A stretch of DNA of 64,000 nt from Pokkaliibacter sp046614695 (GTDB taxonomy: Bacteria; Pseudomonadota; Gammaproteobacteria; Pseudomonadales; Balneatricaceae): contig NZ_JBKKHQ010000007.1 of NCBI RefSeq assembly GCF_046614695.1, positions 1-64,000 of the forward strand. Reading direction: 5' to 3'. The position numbers and the translations under genes are program-made. Within the stretch, counting starts at the first letter, position 1, and each line of letters opens with the position of its first letter. Positions 61,316 to 64,000 of this stretch are shown here, piece after piece. Under the pieces are notes generated by a model. That model ran no database searches and was not told the DNA's origin. It saw nothing but the letters and a program-made list of their open reading frames with translations.

Positions 61316-62413
61316 TTAGTGAGCAAGTGCCGCGAGCCGCATCTCACGAATCCGGGCGATCAGCTCATCTCCTTTTACTCCCGATTTTGCCAGCGCGCCG
61401 ATATCCAGTGCTTTCAGAGTATTGATGCGGCGCTGCCAAAGTGATTTCCATTCCTCACTCAATGAACGGGCCTCAAATCCATCATCTGCCATCATTACGG
61501 CAATACATTCCAGTAAGGCGATAAAGCGCTCAGGGCGGCGCAGGGCATCGGTTTTCTCAATCAGGCTGAGCTGTTCAGCGGGGCTTTGTGCTTCTTCCAG
61601 TTGCTCGACGGTATCGCGCAGCAAGTCGGCAAGCTGCTTGATCGCGGTTGGCATGCGCAGGGCACTGGCCCAATCTGCCTCGTTTTTCTGAGCTTGCAGA
61701 AGTAATGCGCCACGCTGTGTCAGATCAAGGTTAAGCTCATGAGCAATATTCAGATCATGGCGCGTCAGGTCGGGCAGCTCTTCAAGACCGCTCAGCAGGT
61801 GGGGCAGGGCGCCACAAAGGGCGAGCACATCGAAATAGACCGGCGCATCGCGATCCATCAACACTCGCTCAGTTTCCTTCCAGATTCGCTCCGGTACCAG
61901 TGCTTCCAGCTCACCTATGCCTGCAAGATTCTGCATCAGTGCAAGAGTTTCGCGAGCGACCATAAAACCAAGATAGTGGTAGCGGGCAGCAAAACGGGCA
62001 ACGCGTAAGACCCGAAGGGGATCTTCTATAAAGGCTTCCGAGACATGGCGAAGGGTGCCTGACTCCAGATCCGCCAGTCCGCCGTAGGGGTCAATGATCT
62101 GGCCATCGGCATCTTCTGCCATGGCATTGATGGTGAGGTCGCGGCGGCGAAGGTCTTCCTCCAGCGTAATATCCGGGCTCGCATGACAGACAAAACCGGT
62201 ATAACCCTGACCTGATTTACGCTCCGTTCGAGCCAATGCATATTCTTCATGGGTCTGAGGATGCAGGAACACAGGGAAATCCTTGCCGACCTGCTCAAAA
62301 CCCTGAGCCAGCATGGACTCCACGGTTTCGCCAACGACTACCCAGTCGCGCTCCTTGACCGGGCGCTGTAACAAGCGATCGCGAACCGCACCGCCAACCA
62401 GATAAACCTTCAC
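61316..62413 (-). CDS. cca: tRNA nucleotidyltransferase (CCA-adding) without HD domain
   Basis: Adds or repairs the CCA end of tRNAs. The 365-aa protein has the class II nucleotidyltransferase head (YLVGGAVRDRLL, D-x-D-x2-V: EERDWVVVGE-like KERDWVVV) and EDPLRVLRVARFAARY, but the C-terminal part shows no HD hydrolase motif. E. coli Cca is 412 aa with an HD domain giving phosphatase activity, so this version should lack that. It overlaps glpE by 4 nt (ATGA). Confidence 0.93.
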   Translation of the reverse strand: MKVYLVGGAVRDRLLQRPVKERDWVVVGETVESMLAQGFEQVGKDFPVFLHPQTHEEYALARTERKSGQGYTGFVCHASPDITLEEDLRRRDLTINAMAEDADGQIIDPYGGLADLESGTLRHVSEAFIEDPLRVLRVARFAARYHYLGFMVARETLALMQNLAGIGELEALVPERIWKETERVLMDRDAPVYFDVLALCGALPHLLSGLEELPDLTRHDLNIAHELNLDLTQRGALLLQAQKNEADWASALRMPTAIKQLADLLRDTVEQLEEAQSPAEQLSLIEKTDALRRPERFIALLECIAVMMADDGFEARSLSEEWKSLWQRRINTLKALDIGALAKSGVKGDELIARIREMRLAALAH

Positions 62414-62736
62414 TCGCCTTTGCCTGTCTCAATCATGTCGGGGAACAGCTGGCGCCAAAGTTCGAAGCCGCCATCCATACTGTAGATGTCATCAAAACCC
62501 TGGCCTGCCAGATAAGAGGCGGCACCCTGACTGCTGTGGCCGTGATAGCACACTACAATCCAGGGTTGGTCCGGGTCGGCATCCTGAAGGAAATCCTGCA
62601 GGGTTTCATTGCTCAGGGCGACGGCTCCCGGAATGTGGCCGTTGCTGAATGATGCCGGGTCGCGAACATCGGCGATCTGGGCGCCACTGGAGATCATGGC
62701 TTTGGCTTGCTCAGCACTGATACAGGTGTAGCTCAT
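62410..62736 (-). CDS. glpE: Thiosulfate sulfurtransferase GlpE (single-domain rhodanese)
   Basis: A 108-aa rhodanese that transfers sulfur from thiosulfate, in the cytoplasm. The catalytic cysteine is C63 in VVCYHGHSSQGAA, the GlpE-type six-residue active loop. It lies between apaH (20 nt) and cca (4-nt overlap) on the minus strand; in E. coli glpE is with glpR, so this context is different. Confidence 0.93.
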   Translation of the reverse strand: MSYTCISAEQAKAMISSGAQIADVRDPASFSNGHIPGAVALSNETLQDFLQDADPDQPWIVVCYHGHSSQGAASYLAGQGFDDIYSMDGGFELWRQLFPDMIETGKGE

Positions 62737-62755
62737 AAAACCTCGTCAATTATCT

Positions 62756-63577
62756 TCATGCTTCGACGGAAAGGGGTTGCAGACTGGGGACGCTGAAGAG
62801 GCGCTGGTCGTCCAGTCGCAGGGCTGTCAGGGTGTTACCCCAAACGCAGCCGGTATCGAGTGCGAATACATCATGCATGCCGGTCTGGCCAAGAAGGGCG
62901 GCCCAGTGGCCAAAGTAAATATAGCTGCCTGACCATTCAGGATTCTTGTAGAGAAACCACGGCAAGAAGCCTTCCGGCGGCTCATCCATGCTGCTTTTGC
63001 TTTTGAATTCCAGTCGGCCGTTGGGAGTCACAAAGCGCATACGTGTCAGATAGTTGGTAATGACACGCCAGCGTTCTGCGCCTTCGAGATCATCCTGCCA
63101 GCGGTCGGGCTGGTTGCCGTACATATGGGCAAAGTAGGTGGGTGCATCGTCTCCACGCAATACTTCTTCTACCTCGCGGGCATACATCTCGGCATCCGCT
63201 GCGGACCAGATCGGAGGCAAGCCCGCATGCACCAATACCTGGCGACCATCGCGGTGCAGTAATGGACGATGCTGCAGCCAGTGCAGCAGCTCATCCCGGT
63301 CTTCAGCCGCAAAAATAGCCTCAAGGGTATCGCCACGTTTGAAGGTGCCGTGACCGTGAGCAATGGCCAGCAGGTGCAGATCATGATTACCAAGAACGCT
63401 GATAGCCTGATCACCGAGTGATTTGACAAAGCGCAGGGTATTGAGGGAGTCGGGTCCACGGTTGACCAGATCACCAGCGATCCAGAGCTGATCGCTGTCG
63501 CTGAAATGAATTACGTCCAGCAGTGTTCGAAACTCATCATAGCAGCCCTGAATATCGCCAATTACGTAACGCGCCAT
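62756..63577 (-). CDS. apaH: Bis(5'-nucleosyl)-tetraphosphatase ApaH
   Basis: Cleaves Ap4A to two ADP and decaps Np4-capped RNA. The 273-aa metallophosphatase has GDIQGCYDE (residues 7-15), GDLVNRGPDSL, LGNHD and the VLVHAGLPPIW segment. It starts at ATG 63577 and forms the apaG-apaH pair (apaG upstream) with a 59-nt gap; glpE and cca follow. Confidence 0.97.
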   Translation of the reverse strand: MARYVIGDIQGCYDEFRTLLDVIHFSDSDQLWIAGDLVNRGPDSLNTLRFVKSLGDQAISVLGNHDLHLLAIAHGHGTFKRGDTLEAIFAAEDRDELLHWLQHRPLLHRDGRQVLVHAGLPPIWSAADAEMYAREVEEVLRGDDAPTYFAHMYGNQPDRWQDDLEGAERWRVITNYLTRMRFVTPNGRLEFKSKSSMDEPPEGFLPWFLYKNPEWSGSYIYFGHWAALLGQTGMHDVFALDTGCVWGNTLTALRLDDQRLFSVPSLQPLSVEA

Positions 63578-63636
63578 GAGACTCCTGATTGGATAACGGG
63601 TGTATTCAGGCCAGCATTGCTGACAATGCCAGGGAC

Positions 63637-64000
63637 TTAGTGCAGGGCCATGGGGCGAGCGAGCGTAAAGGGCGGGATCGGCGCAGAGAATTCATCGCCA
63701 TTGCTGGTACGCATTTCGTACTGACCGCGCATGCTGCCAACTTCGGTCGCCAGAATACAACCACTGGTGTACTGATAGCTGCTACCGGCATCAATCAGTG
63801 GTTGTTCACCAATAACACCCTTGCCTTTTACTTCCTGCACTTTCTGATTGCCATCAGTAATGATCCAGTGCCGACGCAACAGCTGCGCAGGAATGTGGCC
63901 TTCGTTATGAATGGTGATGGTATAGCTGAAAACAAAGCGGTTTTCTTCTGGCACCGACTGATCGCGCAGGTACTGGGTCTCAATTTCTATGCGAATCTCA
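63637..64000 (-). CDS. apaG: ApaG (5'-truncated by the window end)
   Basis: Partial gene on the minus strand; the reading frame is open to the last base (64000) and continues outside. Visible residues include EIETQYLRDQS, ENRFVFSYTITIHNEGHIPAQLLRRHWIITDGNG-like text, KGVIGEQPLI and SYQYTSG, matching ApaG (Co2+/Mg2+ efflux-linked, DUF525). The family length is about 125 aa, so only the first few codons are missing. A shorter GTG start at 63954 is not likely. It precedes apaH. Confidence 0.93.
   Translation of the reverse strand, partial: EIRIEIETQYLRDQSVPEENRFVFSYTITIHNEGHIPAQLLRRHWIITDGNQKVQEVKGKGVIGEQPLIDAGSSYQYTSGCILATEVGSMRGQYEMRTSNGDEFSAPIPPFTLARPMALH

Overview
The window is a chromosomal segment of a gammaproteobacterium. 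Gene order and protein similarity (judged from memory of the families) point to the Oceanospirillales/Pseudomonadales side of the class: a ypjD-corB pair divergent from ffh, rpsP-rimM-trmD-rplS, xerD-dsbC-hom-thrC-recJ-prfB-lysS, nadB divergent from an rpoE/algU operon, lepA-lepB-DUF4845-rnc-era-recO-pdxJ-acpS, cysM-rlmD-relA-mazG, ppc-adk-tsaB, and rpsU-dnaG-rpoD. I cannot name the genus. The window is almost entirely housekeeping DNA. I see no phage, IS element, CRISPR array or plasmid functions.

Layout. 1-2.3 kb: an octamer tandem repeat, then CorB- and YpjD-like membrane proteins on the minus strand. 2.4-7 kb: signal recognition particle protein, ribosomal proteins S16 and L19 with RimM and TrmD, and XerD. 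7-17.5 kb: DsbC, threonine synthesis (hom, thrC), a DUF218 envelope protein, RecJ, an aberrant isoaspartyl dipeptidase, RF2 with its programmed frameshift, and LysS. 17.5-22.8 kb: a coiled-coil membrane protein, Ung, YgfZ, SdhE/YgfX and NadB. 22.8-26.9 kb: the envelope-stress sigma factor operon rpoE-rseA-rseC-mucD. 27-39.2 kb: lepA to mazG, with many 1-4 nt overlaps. 39.3-45.7 kb: Ppc, Adk, TsaB, a UppP-like protein without catalytic residues, a small protein and RsmJ. 45.9-53.4 kb: a looser, more accessory stretch (SlyX, membrane cold-shock protein, DUF72, GNAT, aldo/keto reductase with LysR regulator, several unknowns) containing tRNA-fMet and ending in tRNA-Ile2. 53.4-64 kb: rpoD, dnaG, yqeY and rpsU, then tsaD, plsY, folB-folK, cca, glpE, apaH and the 3' part of apaG.

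Most interesting points. (1) The anti-sigma gene after rpoE encodes one protein that joins a complete MucA/RseA-like anti-sigma factor to the C-terminal domain of RseB/MucB. The RseB N-terminal lipoprotein-sensing domain and a separate rseB gene are absent. Two near-consensus sigma-E promoters lie in this operon, one upstream of rpoE and one in the rpoE-rseA gap, and a weaker one precedes dsbC. (2) A UppP/BacA-family protein next to tsaB has lost every catalytic residue. (3) The IadA homologue has Leu and Glu in place of two metal-centre residues. Smaller points are a cluster of DnaA-box-like sites before tRNA-fMet, three direct repeats before a small conserved-looking ORF, and three unknown proteins anchored by single membrane segments.
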